64,000 nucleotides of DNA from SCGC-AAA076-P13 sp964276235 (GTDB lineage: Bacteria > Pseudomonadota > Gammaproteobacteria > Magnimaribacterales > D2472), in NCBI GenBank assembly GCA_964276235.1, contig CAXYEK010000001.1, positions 186,001-250,000 on the forward strand. Reading direction: 5' to 3'. The notes under the pieces were generated by a model. The model did no database searches. It was not told the origin of the DNA and saw only the letters and a program-made list of their open reading frames with translations. This document shows, in pieces, positions 7,850 through 16,241 of the stretch. How positions within the stretch are numbered: position 1 is the stretch's first letter; every line of letters starts with the position of its first letter. The position numbers and the translations under genes were made by a program.

Positions 7850-8812
7850 CTATAAGCCAGCATTATTTTTTTCTAATGCTCTTTCTGCTCTGTAGCTTGA
7901 GCGAACCATAGGTCCTGACATGACTTCGAGGAATCCTTTTTTAAGGCCTATCACTCTATAACGTTCAAACTCCTCTGGCGTGACCCACCTTTCGATTGGA
8001 TGATGATTAAGCGTTGGTCGAAGGTATTGACCAATAGTAAGAATGTCTACTTGATTGTCTATTAAGTCGTCCATAGTTTGTTCGATTTCTTCATCTGTTT
8101 CACCTAGACCAACAATAATACTGGTCTTAGTTAAAACTTTTGGATTAATTCTTTTCGATTCAGCAAGAACATCCATAGTTTGTTGATAGCCTGCTCTGAT
8201 ATCTCTTACTTGATGAGTGAGTCTTTCCACAGTTTCTATATTTTGGGCAAAAACCTCTAAGCCACAATTAACTAGTGTATCGATAGATGAAGACAGTCCT
8301 TTAAAGTCTGGAGTGAGAGCTTCAACTGCCGTATTGGGATTAAGGTCTTTTATAAGTTTTACAGTCTCTGCAAAATGCTGAGCTCCCCCATCTGGAAGAT
8401 CGTCCCTATTAACTGAGGTTAAAACAACATATTTAAGCTTCATGATTTGAACAGCCTTAGCTGTATTTAATGGCTCATCATTATCTAACCAACCTTTTGG
8501 GTTGCCTGTATCCACTGAGCAAAATTTACACGCTCTTGTACATACTGAACCCATCAACATGAAGGTTGCTGTACCAGCAGACCAGCATTCATTGATGTTT
8601 GGACAATGAGCTTCCTCACAAACGGTATAAAGTTTTTTTTCAGAAACCTGTTCTTTAACTTTATGGAAATTTGGATTGAAATCAGCCTTAATCCTTAACC
8701 AGCTAGGCTTCTTAGAATTAGGGATATGTGAGAATGCATTAGCTTTCTGACCGTTTTTAACAGCCTTAATACCATCTCTGTTGATGTGCTTTGTTGTCGC
8801 TATAAGCTCCAT
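7850..8812 (-). CDS. lipA: Lipoyl synthase
   Basis: This 320-residue radical SAM enzyme inserts two sulfurs into protein-bound octanoyl chains to form lipoate for pyruvate and 2-oxoglutarate dehydrogenase and the glycine cleavage system. The auxiliary cluster cysteines are in CEEAHCPNINEC (Cys65, Cys70, Cys76) and the radical SAM cluster in CTRACKFC (Cys91, Cys95, Cys98). The C-terminal RSSYRAE motif is present. It lies 2 bases after lipB in the uvrD-dctP-lipB-lipA operon. A decayed copy of its 3' end lies upstream at 7343-7427. Confidence 0.97.
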   Translation of the reverse strand: MELIATTKHINRDGIKAVKNGQKANAFSHIPNSKKPSWLRIKADFNPNFHKVKEQVSEKKLYTVCEEAHCPNINECWSAGTATFMLMGSVCTRACKFCSVDTGNPKGWLDNDEPLNTAKAVQIMKLKYVVLTSVNRDDLPDGGAQHFAETVKLIKDLNPNTAVEALTPDFKGLSSSIDTLVNCGLEVFAQNIETVERLTHQVRDIRAGYQQTMDVLAESKRINPKVLTKTSIIVGLGETDEEIEQTMDDLIDNQVDILTIGQYLRPTLNHHPIERWVTPEEFERYRVIGLKKGFLEVMSGPMVRSSYRAERALEKNNAGL

Positions 8813-8814
8813 AG

Positions 8815-9417
8815 TTAGAATATATTCCCTAATTTATTTATTGCAAGTATTTCAACTTCCTTCATGGTTATATTTTCCTTAAAGTCCCTTATTTGTGCAA
8901 CCTCCAGACCTTCATAACCGCATGGATTGATATAAGAAAATGGTTTTAAATCCATGTCTACATTGACACTAATGCCATGATACGTTTTTCCATTTGAAAT
9001 TCTTAAGCCAATTGAAGCTATCTTCTTTTCATTTACATAAACACCTGGAGCGCCTTCAATAAAATTAGATTCTATAGAATATTCAGCCAGAAGAGATTGT
9101 GTAAATTCCTGTAAATTTCTAACGAGACTTTTTGGTCCAAGCTTAGTTTTTTTAATATCAATCATGAAATATATGACTAATTGGCCTGGTCCATGATAAG
9201 TAACCTCTCCACCCCTGTCAGATTGAATGACTGGAATATCTTTTGGAGTAAGCACATGATTTTTATCTGCGGCTGTTCCCAAAGTAAAAACAGGTGGATG
9301 CTCAAGCAACCATATTTCATTTTGAAAATCTTCAGACTGAAGATGATTTTTCATCTCTGATAAAGTTTCTAAATAATTAGACGTGCCTAATGATTTAAAA
9401 GTTAGTTCTTTAGACAC
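8815..9417 (-). CDS. lipB: Octanoyltransferase
   Basis: This 200-residue enzyme transfers octanoyl from acyl carrier protein to lipoyl domains, the step before LipA. The family signature RGGEVTYHGPGQLV lies at 68-81, the catalytic Lys132 in EKKIASIGLR, and the catalytic Cys166 in INPCGYEGL. The start is GTG at 9417, overlapping the dctP stop by one base (TAGTG), so translation is probably coupled to the transporter gene. Length and motifs are normal for the family. Confidence 0.96.
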   Translation of the reverse strand: MSKELTFKSLGTSNYLETLSEMKNHLQSEDFQNEIWLLEHPPVFTLGTAADKNHVLTPKDIPVIQSDRGGEVTYHGPGQLVIYFMIDIKKTKLGPKSLVRNLQEFTQSLLAEYSIESNFIEGAPGVYVNEKKIASIGLRISNGKTYHGISVNVDMDLKPFSYINPCGYEGLEVAQIRDFKENITMKEVEILAINKLGNIF

Positions 9418-10505
9418 TAATCGTTTCTTGCCTCAACAAACGCATCTTCAGAAACCTTGTGATAGGCGGACACTTCTTCTTTAAACTTTTTGTAAGACTG
9501 ATAAACCTTATTTACTGTTGCATCTTTTGCAGCATTTTCTTCAAGAATGTCATTAGCAATAACTTTAAATTCTGCAATAACATCATCAGGTAGTTTTCTA
9601 AGCTCTACTCCATGCACATCAACAAGCTCTCTTAATGCTTTATTATTTCTTGCAGTGTATTCATCTAAAATATCTTGATTTACTGCTTTAGCAGCTGTCT
9701 CAATAATGACCTGCAGATGCTTTGGCAATGCATTCCACTCATCTTGATTAATTAGCAGTTCGAGCATTGATCCTGGCTCATGCCAACCTGGATAATAGTA
9801 GTATTTAGCAGCTTGTTGAAAACCAAAGGTTAAATCGTTATAAGGGCCTACCCATTCAGTAGCATCGATAACTCCTGTTTGAAGTGCTGTAAATAATTCT
9901 CCACCTGGAAGAGTTACTGAGATACCCCCAGCTCTTTCAAGAACCTCCCCACCTATGCCTGGTATTCTCATTTTTAAGCCCTTAATGTCTTCTAATGAAT
10001 TTATTTCTTTATTAAACCAGCCAAACATTTGGGTTCCTGTATTTCCTGCTGGAATTGGATAAATATTGAATGGAGCATAAACTTCTCTCCAAAGCTCTAG
10101 CCCTCCACCTCTATTAGTCCATGCGTTTATTTCATCAGCAGTTAAACCAAAAGGAACTCCAGTAAAAAATTGAGCAGCAGGCGCCTTTCCTTTCCAGAAA
10201 TACCCTCCACTATGGCCCATCTGATGAGCTCCGCTTGATACTGCATCAAATACACCAAAGGCTGGGACTTGTTCTCCAGCCCCATAAACAGTTATCTTCA
10301 TTTGGCCATTACTCATTTCTTCAACTAAGTCGGCTATTCTTTCTGGAGCCATTCCAAGCCCTGGATAATTTTTAGGCCAGGCAGTTACTAGTCGCCAGTC
10401 ATATGTCTTTTGTTTTGGAAATTCAATATCGTATTCGATATCAACATTCTCTGAACATCCAGAGATAAGTATTAATGCTAAGAGGTATAAGTATTTTTGT
10501 TTCAT
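9417..10505 (-). CDS. dctP: TRAP transporter substrate-binding lipoprotein, DctP family, TakP-like
   Basis: This 362-residue periplasmic solute receptor, counted from the ATG at 10505, directly precedes a signal peptide with lipobox LISGC (Cys17). An upstream in-frame extension would bury the signal peptide and is rejected. The body resembles the Rhodobacter 2-oxoacid binder TakP: WRLVTAWPK, AGEQVPAFGVFDAVSSG, GNTGTQMFGWFNKEI, GLKMRIPG and TGVIDATEWVGPYND. A monocarboxylate or 2-oxoacid ligand is therefore likely. It overlaps uvrD by one base and lipB by one base. Being a lipoprotein and being separated from dctQM by 5 kb are both unusual. Confidence 0.9.
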   Translation of the reverse strand: MKQKYLYLLALILISGCSENVDIEYDIEFPKQKTYDWRLVTAWPKNYPGLGMAPERIADLVEEMSNGQMKITVYGAGEQVPAFGVFDAVSSGAHQMGHSGGYFWKGKAPAAQFFTGVPFGLTADEINAWTNRGGGLELWREVYAPFNIYPIPAGNTGTQMFGWFNKEINSLEDIKGLKMRIPGIGGEVLERAGGISVTLPGGELFTALQTGVIDATEWVGPYNDLTFGFQQAAKYYYYPGWHEPGSMLELLINQDEWNALPKHLQVIIETAAKAVNQDILDEYTARNNKALRELVDVHGVELRKLPDDVIAEFKVIANDILEENAAKDATVNKVYQSYKKFKEEVSAYHKVSEDAFVEARND

Positions 10506-12679
10506 TATAATTTCTCTAGTTTGGCATATGCCATTACGAGCCACTTTGTTCCAGCTCCGTTAAAGTTAATTTGTACTCTTGCAGCTTCACCGGATCCTTC
10601 ATAATTAAGAACCACGCCCTCGCCAAAAGTTTTATGAAGAACTCTTTCACCCAGTGCAATACCTATTTCTTCTTCAAATTCTAGTTTTGTTTCTTTAAAG
10701 TCTTTTCTATTATAAGGAATATTAGTTTGCGCTCTAGGTCTTATCTCATTAATAAGTTCTTTTGGAATTTCTCTTAAGAATCTTGATGGAGGATTAAAAG
10801 TATCAGAGCCATGAAGTCTTCTTGATTCTGCATGACTTATATATAACTTTTCCATTGCTCTTGTTATTCCGACATAGCACAGCCTTCTTTCTTCTTCTAA
10901 TTGAGCTGGGTCTGCCATTGATCTCCCATGTGGGAATAGACTCTCTTCTAAGCCTGTCATAAGAACTAATTTGAATTCTAATCCTTTTGCAGAATGGAGA
11001 GTCATAAGTTGAGCTGCGTCGTCATGTTCGGATGCCTGTCTATCTCCAGAATCTAAAGAAATCATATCTAGATACTGTTCTGCTATTTCTTTATTTGGCT
11101 TATCTTCTTTTATGCTTTGCTCAAAGTTAGCAGTTGCAGAAACAAGTTCTTCCAAGTTCTCTACTCTTGTTTTACCTTTTTCTCCTGGTTCCTTTGCGTG
11201 ATAAGCAACCAATCCAGAGGTTTTAATTATTTCTTCCATTAGGTCAGACAATGGATTCTCCTCTATAAATTCTTTACATCTAGATATAAATTCCAAATAA
11301 GATGACAGACCAGCTCCTCCTCTTCCAGAAATAGAGCCCTCATCAATTAGTTTTGCAGAAGCTTTGATATACGAAATATTATATTGTTTTGCAGCACCCC
11401 TTATTTTAGCTAATGTTTTCTCGCCAACACCTCTGGTTGGATTAGAGATTGACCTTTCAAAAGCTGGGTTATCAGAATGATTAAATATAATTTTTAAATA
11501 GGCTATGGCATTTTTAATTTCCATTCTTTCGTAGAACCTTTGCCCACCATAAATTCTATACGGAATGCTTGCTCTTAATAGCGCTTCTTCAAGTGCTCGT
11601 GATTGAGCATTAGATCTATACAAAACAGCTGCATCTTCGTACATCTCACCCTTATTCATCCAATCTTTTAATACATCGGCAACAAATCTTGCTTCATCTT
11701 GCTCGTTGTATGCTTGATATAAAACGATTTGTTCTCCTTCAAGCTTCTCTGTCCAAAGATTTTTTCCAAGTCTGTCAGTGTTATTTTCAATAAGGGCGTT
11801 TGCTGCGCCCAAAATAATGTTCGTAGATCTATAGTTTTGTTCAAGACGAATGATTTCTGTGTCATCAAAAGTTTTAGTGAATGCATCTACGTTTTCAACT
11901 TTTGCTCCTCTCCAGCCATAGATAGATTGATCGTCATCTCCAACAGCAGTTATAGAGGTTTGATCAGATGCTAGCTCAAGTAACCAATTATATTGAATGG
12001 TATTTGTATCTTGAAACTCATCTACAAGGATGGACTTAAATCGAGAATGAAAGAAAGTTCTTACTGCAAGGTTATCCCTTATGACTTCATAAGATCTAAG
12101 AAGCAACTCACCAAAATCAACAAGATTGTCTCTCAAACATACGGCCTCATATTCTTTATATATCTTATTAATGGTCTCCTTAAAAAAGTCGCCTTTATCA
12201 TCAACTTCTTTATTTCTAAATCCCTCATCTTTCCATGAGTTTATCTGCCACTGACTTTGTCTAGATGGCCAAGAGGCTTCGTCTAGACTTAATTCTTTTG
12301 AAATTCTTTTAATTATCCTTAACTGATCATCTGAATCCAGTATGGTAAAGCCACTACTAAGACTGGCTTCTTTATGAAATCTTTTAAGCATTTTATGAGC
12401 AAGGCCATGAAAAGTTCCGACCCATCCATCCATCATTGGAGCTTGAAGTAATTCTTCAATTCTTGATCTCATCTCAAGGGCAGCTTTATTGGTAAAAGTT
12501 ACCGCCATAATTGATGCAGGATTTCTATTGAGCGCCTCTACCTCCCATGCAATTTTATGAACAAGTACTCGAGTTTTTCCTGAACCTGCTCCAGCTAGAA
12601 CCATTAAATGTTTTTTTTCTGACGTCACAGCATCGCGTTGCTGGTCATTAAGATGGTCTAGAATATGCGATACGTCCAT
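10505..12679 (-). CDS. uvrD: ATP-dependent DNA helicase, UvrD/PcrA family
   Basis: This 724-residue superfamily 1A 3'-5' helicase serves nucleotide excision and mismatch repair. Walker A is AGAGSGKT at 29-36. The DExx box is in LVDEFQDTN near residue 220, followed by GDDDQSIYGWRGA, NYRS and the C-terminal TLHSAKGLEF and VGITRA motifs. The C-terminal tail (GERVLHKTFGEGVVLNYEGSG) is the Tudor-like module of UvrD/PcrA. It is the first gene of the leftward uvrD-dctP-lipB-lipA group. A 42-base gap separates it from the divergent RpiR regulator. Confidence 0.96.
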   Translation of the reverse strand: MDVSHILDHLNDQQRDAVTSEKKHLMVLAGAGSGKTRVLVHKIAWEVEALNRNPASIMAVTFTNKAALEMRSRIEELLQAPMMDGWVGTFHGLAHKMLKRFHKEASLSSGFTILDSDDQLRIIKRISKELSLDEASWPSRQSQWQINSWKDEGFRNKEVDDKGDFFKETINKIYKEYEAVCLRDNLVDFGELLLRSYEVIRDNLAVRTFFHSRFKSILVDEFQDTNTIQYNWLLELASDQTSITAVGDDDQSIYGWRGAKVENVDAFTKTFDDTEIIRLEQNYRSTNIILGAANALIENNTDRLGKNLWTEKLEGEQIVLYQAYNEQDEARFVADVLKDWMNKGEMYEDAAVLYRSNAQSRALEEALLRASIPYRIYGGQRFYERMEIKNAIAYLKIIFNHSDNPAFERSISNPTRGVGEKTLAKIRGAAKQYNISYIKASAKLIDEGSISGRGGAGLSSYLEFISRCKEFIEENPLSDLMEEIIKTSGLVAYHAKEPGEKGKTRVENLEELVSATANFEQSIKEDKPNKEIAEQYLDMISLDSGDRQASEHDDAAQLMTLHSAKGLEFKLVLMTGLEESLFPHGRSMADPAQLEEERRLCYVGITRAMEKLYISHAESRRLHGSDTFNPPSRFLREIPKELINEIRPRAQTNIPYNRKDFKETKLEFEEEIGIALGERVLHKTFGEGVVLNYEGSGEAARVQINFNGAGTKWLVMAYAKLEKL

Positions 12680-12721
12680 TTAGGGATTCATTTTTTTGCT
12701 TAAGAGGGATATTCTAACCTT

Positions 12722-13564
12722 ATGCCAACAAAATTATTAAGACAAATTAAAAATACTCTTCCAGAATTGAGAAAATCTGAGAAGGTGGTTGCTGATTTTA
12801 TTTTAAATGATCCTAAATCAGTCATAACCATGAAAACTGCCGAAGCTTCTGGCGCAATGGGGATTAGTGAGCCTACCCTTATTAGATTTTGTAAAGCTTT
12901 AGGTTTTTCTGGTTATCAAGAATTCAAAATTAATCTTTCTCAGCAACTAGCTGCTGATGATTACTTCGTTATGTATGAAATTGAGGAAGACGACTCTATA
13001 CATGAATTATGTGAAAAAGTTTTTGATACCACTATTAGTGAGATTCTGAACGTTAGATCTCAGATTGATCAAAACGTTCTTGAGGCTGCAATAGAATTAT
13101 TAGCAAATGCAAAAAGAGTTGAAGTCTATGCTTTTGGTGGTTCAGCACCTGTTGCTATGGACGCTCAACACAAATTTTTTAGGCTGAAAATTTCTTCGTC
13201 CTTTATTTCAGATCCTCATATTCAATTTATGTCTGCTAATTCTTTATCTAAAAATGATGTTGTTGTTGCTATTTCACAATCTGGAACAACTTCTGCACTA
13301 ATAGATAGTGTAAAGATTGTTAGGAAAGCTGGAGTCAAAGTTATTGGGATAATGCCAGGTAATACTCCTCTCGCTGCTATTTGTGATTTTCCAATTACTA
13401 TAAATGTTGGTGATAATTATAGGATTACAAAACCTCATACTTCGAGAATAGCTTATACCGCTGTAATTGATGTTATTACTATGGGTGTGGCTCAATTAAA
13501 ACCAGAGGCTCAAGATCATTTATATAATATTGTAGACAGTCAAAGGTCTCTTAAAGTCGACTAG
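12722..13564 (+). CDS. RpiR/HexR-type regulator with SIS domain
   Basis: This 280-residue regulator has an N-terminal RpiR helix-turn-helix (about 1-77; MGISEPTLIRFCKALGFSGYQEFK is the recognition region) and a C-terminal SIS sugar-phosphate-binding domain (about 120-260; AFGGSAPVAMDAQHKF, ISQSGTTSALID). It is most like HexR, which senses KDPG and controls central carbon genes in gammaproteobacteria. None of the classical HexR targets (zwf, edd, gap) is adjacent, so the regulon cannot be read from this window. It stands alone, convergent with the hydroxylase gene. Confidence 0.9.
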   Translation: MPTKLLRQIKNTLPELRKSEKVVADFILNDPKSVITMKTAEASGAMGISEPTLIRFCKALGFSGYQEFKINLSQQLAADDYFVMYEIEEDDSIHELCEKVFDTTISEILNVRSQIDQNVLEAAIELLANAKRVEVYAFGGSAPVAMDAQHKFFRLKISSSFISDPHIQFMSANSLSKNDVVVAISQSGTTSALIDSVKIVRKAGVKVIGIMPGNTPLAAICDFPITINVGDNYRITKPHTSRIAYTAVIDVITMGVAQLKPEAQDHLYNIVDSQRSLKVD

Positions 13565-13567
13565 AAA

Positions 13568-14185
13568 TTAATATATAGCTTCTTGCCTGAACCATAAGTT
13601 AACAGCCCACTTCTCACCTGAAATAACAGGGGATCCCGCATGAATTGACTTAGGGTTAATATCCGAAGTGCCATCTAGACAGTTATGAAATACCAAAACA
13701 TCGCCTTTATTTGGTTTTATTGATACACCTACTTCAGGGAAGTTAGTGGCTCCACCTTGCTCGACATCATTTAAGTAGGCCAATACAGTTATCATTCTTT
13801 GTCCGCCGGGAAACCAATAGTTCTTCCCCTCTGGAGTATTTTTATCAAATGCATCAAAATGAGGTTTATATTCATTTCCAGGACCGTAGAATACTAGTTG
13901 ATATTGTTCAGCATTATTAATTGGCATTTTAACAAGGATAGAAAATCGCTTACTGGCTTCATGAACTATTTCATTGGCATCATGCGCAACCCATGTGTGA
14001 GTATTTGTTCTATTAGCATGAAACTCTTTATCTTGGTCAGTAATAACTGTTGCTCTTTCCATTTTACCCTCTCCCACTTCTATAAAAGAAGCGCATTCCT
14101 GAGATGATAAAAAGTCAGACACAACATAAATTATAGGATCGTTAGAAAATAAAGTTACGTTTTCAGCAATTTTTTTTGGTTTCAT
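13568..14185 (-). CDS. 2-oxoglutarate/Fe(II) dioxygenase, prolyl 4-hydroxylase family
   Basis: This 205-residue enzyme has the P4Hc fold. The iron ligands His109 and Asp111 are in YKPHFDAF, the distal His182 in KSIHAG, and the 2-oxoglutarate-binding Lys192 in GEKWAVNLWF. The segment PGGQRMITVLAYLNDVEQGG is characteristic of prolyl 4-hydroxylases of the collagen, Skp1 and EF-Tu type. It should hydroxylate a proline in a protein. It is divergently transcribed, 61 bases apart, from a GlcNAc-transferase of the family that glycosylates hydroxyproline on Skp1 in Dictyostelium. The substrate here is unknown; free amino acid or EF-Tu hydroxylation are alternatives. Confidence 0.87.
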   Translation of the reverse strand: MKPKKIAENVTLFSNDPIIYVVSDFLSSQECASFIEVGEGKMERATVITDQDKEFHANRTNTHTWVAHDANEIVHEASKRFSILVKMPINNAEQYQLVFYGPGNEYKPHFDAFDKNTPEGKNYWFPGGQRMITVLAYLNDVEQGGATNFPEVGVSIKPNKGDVLVFHNCLDGTSDINPKSIHAGSPVISGEKWAVNLWFRQEAIY

Positions 14186-14246
14186 ATTTATTTAAAATTA
14201 TACTATTAGTAAGTTATTAATTAATCTTTATTGTTATTATCTAGTC

Positions 14247-15235
14247 ATGAAAATCTTTATTTCAATTGCATCATACCAAGACCCTTTATTAGAAACCACT
14301 ATAAGAGGTGCCTTTGATAATGCTGATAAGCCAGAAGATTTATTTTTTGGTATATGCGATCAGTCATCTCAGATTCTGGATATAAGTAATTTTTCTTTCT
14401 CTAATCAAATTACATATGAGCACTTAGAGCCTGCAATATCTGAAGGTCCCTGCTGGGCCAGACACAGAATTCAAAAGTTTTTTAATGATGAAGATTATTA
14501 TCTTCAAATTGATTCGCACATGCAATTTCAAAAAGGCTGGGATAACTATTTACTATCTTATATGCAAAAGATTCAATCTGTAGATTCTTATTCACATAAG
14601 CTGCCTATTATTACCTGCTATCCTAGAGCATTTGATATCGTTGATTTTAATTCTGGAACTTACTCTCTTGATACGTCAGATGCCAATACTCATACACTTT
14701 CTTATAAAGAGGATTCAATTTTTTTAAAAGGGCCTTTCTCAAGGCAGATTGGTGCAATAGCAAATGCACAGATAACACATGGCTATCTGCTTGCAGCCGG
14801 ATGTCTTTTTGCTCCAGGGGCTTTTGTTAAAAAAGTTCCTTACGATCCAGAGTTTTATTTTTATGGAGAAGAAATTTCATTAATGCTTAGAGCATTTACA
14901 AGAGGCTTTGGTATCTTCCATATACCTGCTGTCCCTATATTTCACCTTTATACAGATACTTCAGATATTAAAAGAAAGCTTCACTGGGATGAAGAAGAAG
15001 ACAGTGGCAGAGAAATTAAATGGCATGAAAGAGAAGAAAAAAGCTTAAATAAACTATCAAGACTTAATAGATGGTCGAGATTGATGGAATATATGGTCTT
15101 GGAACAAAAAGGGATTTAAGCGATTATGAATTTTTGTCAGGAGTTGACCTTAAAAATAAGTTAGTAAGCGATAAAACTAAGGCGATTTCAGCTGAATTTA
15201 TTTCTACTTTGTCATGGAAAGATTCACCATTTTAA
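14247..15235 (+). CDS. GlcNAc-transferase, GT60 / Skp1 Gnt1-like, frameshifted near the C terminus
   Basis: This glycosyltransferase belongs to the Pfam GlcNAc family (GT60), whose studied member adds GlcNAc to hydroxyproline on Skp1. Signature segments are ISIASYQDPLLETTI (5-19), EGPCWARHRIQ, the metal-binding QIDSHMQF (Asp89-His91) and VPYDPEFYFYGEEISLMLRAF. The original frame stops at 15119 after 290 residues. The -1 frame continues to TAA at 15233-15235 with GIYGLGTKRDLSDYEFLSG, the normal family C terminus. Adding one base near 15070-15085 restores one frame of 329 residues. This is either a one-base deletion or a sequencing error. Confidence 0.82.
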
Positions 15236-15288
15236 TGAAAATTATTTAGCTAGTGATATTATAAAAAGAAACATATAAAGGAATATTT

Positions 15289-15717
15289 ATGAGCCAAGAA
15301 GTAAAAGATTTTTTTTCTACCTACAGTGATTTTGTAACAAAGGTTACTAGTGATCCGAGTATTGATCTTGATGCTTTGAAGAAAAGCTTTGATGATATTG
15401 AGGCTGCTTCATCAATTAAAATGCCAAGATTATTAACAGCAGCGCTAGGCCTTGGAAGTGAAACTGGAGAATTTGTGGAAATAGTTAAAAAAATGGTTCT
15501 TCAAGGAAAACCTGCTTCTGAAGATAATATCTTTCATATGAAGAGAGAGCTTGGAGATATTATGTGGTACTGGACAACAGCATGTGCCTCTTTAGGTTTA
15601 GATCCTTATGAAGTTATTAGTGAAAATCAAAAAAAATTAGAAGCTAGATACGGAGAAAAGTTTGAAGTTCAAAGAAGTGAAGTAAGGAAAGAGGCGATCT
15701 TTAATTACTTTAAATAA
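15289..15717 (+). CDS. MazG-like nucleotide pyrophosphohydrolase
   Basis: This 142-residue all-alpha NTP pyrophosphohydrolase domain protein is of the short MazG-like type. Metal-binding acidic residues are in GSETGEFVE (Glu58, Glu61) and KRELGDIMWY (Glu87, Asp90). It probably removes non-canonical or alarmone-type nucleotides; the exact substrate is not predictable. A ribosome binding site (AAAGGAA) precedes the ATG. It starts a run of three genes joined by TAATG and TAAATG junctions. Similar short MazG proteins occur in marine phages, but no phage genes are nearby. Confidence 0.84.
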   Translation: MSQEVKDFFSTYSDFVTKVTSDPSIDLDALKKSFDDIEAASSIKMPRLLTAALGLGSETGEFVEIVKKMVLQGKPASEDNIFHMKRELGDIMWYWTTACASLGLDPYEVISENQKKLEARYGEKFEVQRSEVRKEAIFNYFK

Positions 15718-15866
15718 TGAAAGAAAAAGATAGCAAACCAAAAGAAGAGTTACCCTCAGCAGTCGATGATTGTGCTGATGTGACATCTGCTTATGAAAGA
15801 TATAAAAAAAATAAAGAGAGATCAAAATTTCCTCCAATAGAATACGAAAAACCTCCTCACCACTAA
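15717..15866 (+). CDS. 49-residue charged protein, unknown
   Basis: A short ORF begins at the ATG overlapping the mazG-like stop by one base (TAATG) and ends directly before the next ATG. The product is hydrophilic (MKEKDSKPKEELPSAVDD.. to ..PPIEYEKPPHH), rich in Lys, Glu and Pro, and probably unstructured. Perfect packing between two genes argues that it is translated. I recognise no family. Confidence 0.55.
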   Translation: MKEKDSKPKEELPSAVDDCADVTSAYERYKKNKERSKFPPIEYEKPPHH

Positions 15867-16241
15867 ATGATTAATTTACTAGCCATCCTTTATGTTATGG
15901 GTGCATTTATATATTTTTATTCACATAGATCTGGGTATAGCTTGCTAAGGTATATGTATAAAAGAAAAAATATTAATGTTTTGTTGTCCGTAGAAATAAT
16001 CTTTATGATTATTACTTCTTTCATTGTTTTCACAAATCAGCCACTCAATTGGATCGTGGCATTGATTATGCTATTGCATATTGCTGGTATTGCCTGGATT
16101 GTCTCTAATCCAGAAAATTATTATGAAATGATAGAAGAGTCTCTTGTTGGCGGGGAAGAGCTTGCTGAAAATATAGTGGTAATTACACAAATAGTATTCG
16201 CTATTTTGGTTCTTTACTCTAAGGTTATATTTACTTTATAA
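15867..16241 (+). CDS. Small membrane protein with four hydrophobic segments, unknown
   Basis: This 124-residue inner-membrane protein has hydrophobic segments near 1-17, 39-56, 62-78 and 103-122. A loop SNPENYYEMIEESLVGGEELAEN precedes the last helix. It is immediately downstream of the 49-residue ORF, probably in one transcript with the MazG-like gene. Its 3' end overlaps the convergent dehydrogenase by 6 bases. No family was recognised. Confidence 0.68.
   Translation: MINLLAILYVMGAFIYFYSHRSGYSLLRYMYKRKNINVLLSVEIIFMIITSFIVFTNQPLNWIVALIMLLHIAGIAWIVSNPENYYEMIEESLVGGEELAENIVVITQIVFAILVLYSKVIFTL

Noticed and set aside
10506..10544. Longer start for the DctP gene
   Set aside because: It would add 13 residues in front of a clear lipoprotein signal peptide and overlaps uvrD without a ribosome binding site.
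15080..15119. Possible programmed -1 frameshift at the A5G3 run (caaaaaggg) in the GT60 gene
   Set aside because: The family-like residues GIYGLG in the -1 frame begin before the A run, so the shift must lie upstream; the run also does not form a proper X-XXY-YYZ heptamer in the original frame.
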